Shown here one piece after another: positions 63,285 through 64,000 of a stretch of DNA of 64,000 nt (positions are counted from its first letter, which is position 1; the number at the start of each line of letters is the position of its first letter). The DNA lies in the NCBI GenBank assembly GCA_963725215.1, contig CAVRXQ010000002.1:558001-622000 (forward strand). Direction: 5' to 3'. Made by a program: the position numbers and the translations under genes. The DNA is from CAVRXQ01 sp963725215 (lineage in GTDB: Bacteria; Actinomycetota; Acidimicrobiia; Acidimicrobiales; Bog-793). The notes below the pieces were generated by a model that made no database searches, had not been told where the DNA came from, and saw nothing but the letters and a program-made list of their open reading frames with translations.

Positions 63285-63391
63285 ATCCGGACAAATCCGC
63301 TCATGTCGCTCGGCGCGGCCGCTAGGGCTGCTGCCCGCTTCGATGTCAGGTCGGCCAGTCGCTTTCGTGGTAGATCCGATACTCGTCCAGC

Positions 63392-64000
63392 TCAGCAGCG
63401 CGCCAAATGCTGGCCGGCTCGCCGATCGCACTCGATGGTGTCGCCCATCAAGGTAATGAGCGCGTCGCGGTACGACTCTGCTACAGCATCCCAATCGAAT
63501 TCCTGAATCCACGGTTCCGCGGGTCGTTCGCGTCCATCGGCTTCTCGCAACGCTGTCTTGATCGCGGCGGCCAACGCTTCCGCTGTCGCATCAACTACAT
63601 ACCCGCGATCCGAACGCGCGACGAGATGACGGGCTTGATTTTCGATATGCGATGTCGTAATCACACGAGTTCCACAGGCGAGAGCCTCGAGAGGCGCGAT
63701 TCCGAAACCTTCACGAGTGGAAGGAAAGACGAAGACCTTGGCGGCCTTCATAAGCGCGAACACTTCGGCTTGGTCGTGGACGTTAGCGTCAAATTGCACG
63801 ACGTGATTCAAGTTGGCATCCGCCACCTGGTTTTCAAGGTTCGACCGTTCTGGACCCGTTCCAACTATCAGGGCTCGCAGTGGCCTCTCGGAGTGAACCA
63901 TCTTGACTGCCTCGACGAGAAGGTCGACTCCTTTGTGTTTAAGCAGGCGGCCAACGAAAAGGATCTCCAACGGTTCTTGCAGAGCGGCGGGACGCACTCG
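63392..64000 (-). CDS. Glycosyltransferase, GT4-like (5' end outside window)
   Basis: C-terminal nucleotide-sugar-binding half only: LEILFVGRLLKHKGVDLLVEAV, ALIVGTGPERSNLENQV, VFVFPSTREGFGIAPLEALACGTRVITTSH with the Glu-x7-Glu motif. The frame is open across the right edge, so the start lies further on. Probably co-transcribed with the gene at 62085. Confidence 0.88.
   Translation of the reverse strand, partial: RVRPAALQEPLEILFVGRLLKHKGVDLLVEAVKMVHSERPLRALIVGTGPERSNLENQVADANLNHVVQFDANVHDQAEVFALMKAAKVFVFPSTREGFGIAPLEALACGTRVITTSHIENQARHLVARSDRGYVVDATAEALAAAIKTALREADGRERPAEPWIQEFDWDAVAESYRDALITLMGDTIECDRRAGQHLARC

Overview
The window is GC-rich bacterial chromosome from a high-GC Gram-positive. 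I infer an uncultured actinomycetote, possibly Acidimicrobiia-like. The grounds are frequent GTG/TTG starts, an InhA-type enoyl reductase, an F420-type luciferase-like oxidoreductase, an HpnA-like epimerase, DrrAB and MacB-type exporters, and the order rimP-nusA-infB-rbfA-truB-ribF-def-fmt-rpe. No rRNA or marker gene is present, so placement below phylum is weak.

Layout. (1) 1-9.7 kb holds transport and signalling: a PotA-like ATPase cut by the window edge, a histidine kinase/response regulator pair, a divergent lipoprotein-adaptor-ATPase-permease exporter, and a DrrAB-type exporter facing a small HTH regulator across two palindromes. (2) 10.1-16.3 kb looks like GABA/aminoaldehyde catabolism (GabT-like transaminase, APC permease, aldehyde dehydrogenase), followed by an HpnA-like epimerase and a cupin. 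(3) 16.3-19.6 kb has two unrelated malic enzymes facing away from each other. (4) 20.1-35.5 kb is a long minus-strand housekeeping block: infC-rpmI-rplT-trmH-pheS-pheT, then rimP-nusA-infB-rbfA-truB-ribF-def-fmt-rpe-csp. It covers translation initiation, tRNA charging and modification, and formyl-Met handling. (5) 36-40 kb has a BTAD-type regulator, an SRPBCC protein, an LLM oxidoreductase and an InhA-like reductase. (6) From the tRNA-Cys gene at 40.1 kb the sequence becomes accessory: integrase fragments, a second copy of the tRNA 3' half at 52.7 kb, an IS481 element, a truncated IS30 transposase, two inverted IS3-family copies, small orphan genes and broken genes. Intact cargo includes a CtaA-like protein, a radical SAM/SPASM enzyme, a nitronate monooxygenase-like flavoprotein and a GSAM-like aminotransferase. 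(7) 59-64 kb is a glycan cluster with a methyltransferase, three GT4 glycosyltransferases and a PIG-L deacetylase, with the last gene running off the window.

Several otherwise normal genes carry one single-base indel each (MacB-type permease, APC permease, rpe, fabI, a secreted protein), and fmt lacks a usual start codon. This suggests leftover assembly errors more than real gene loss. The two IS3 copies carry several indels each. One of them sits inside a remnant of a nucleotidyltransferase-like gene that can be pieced together across the insertion.
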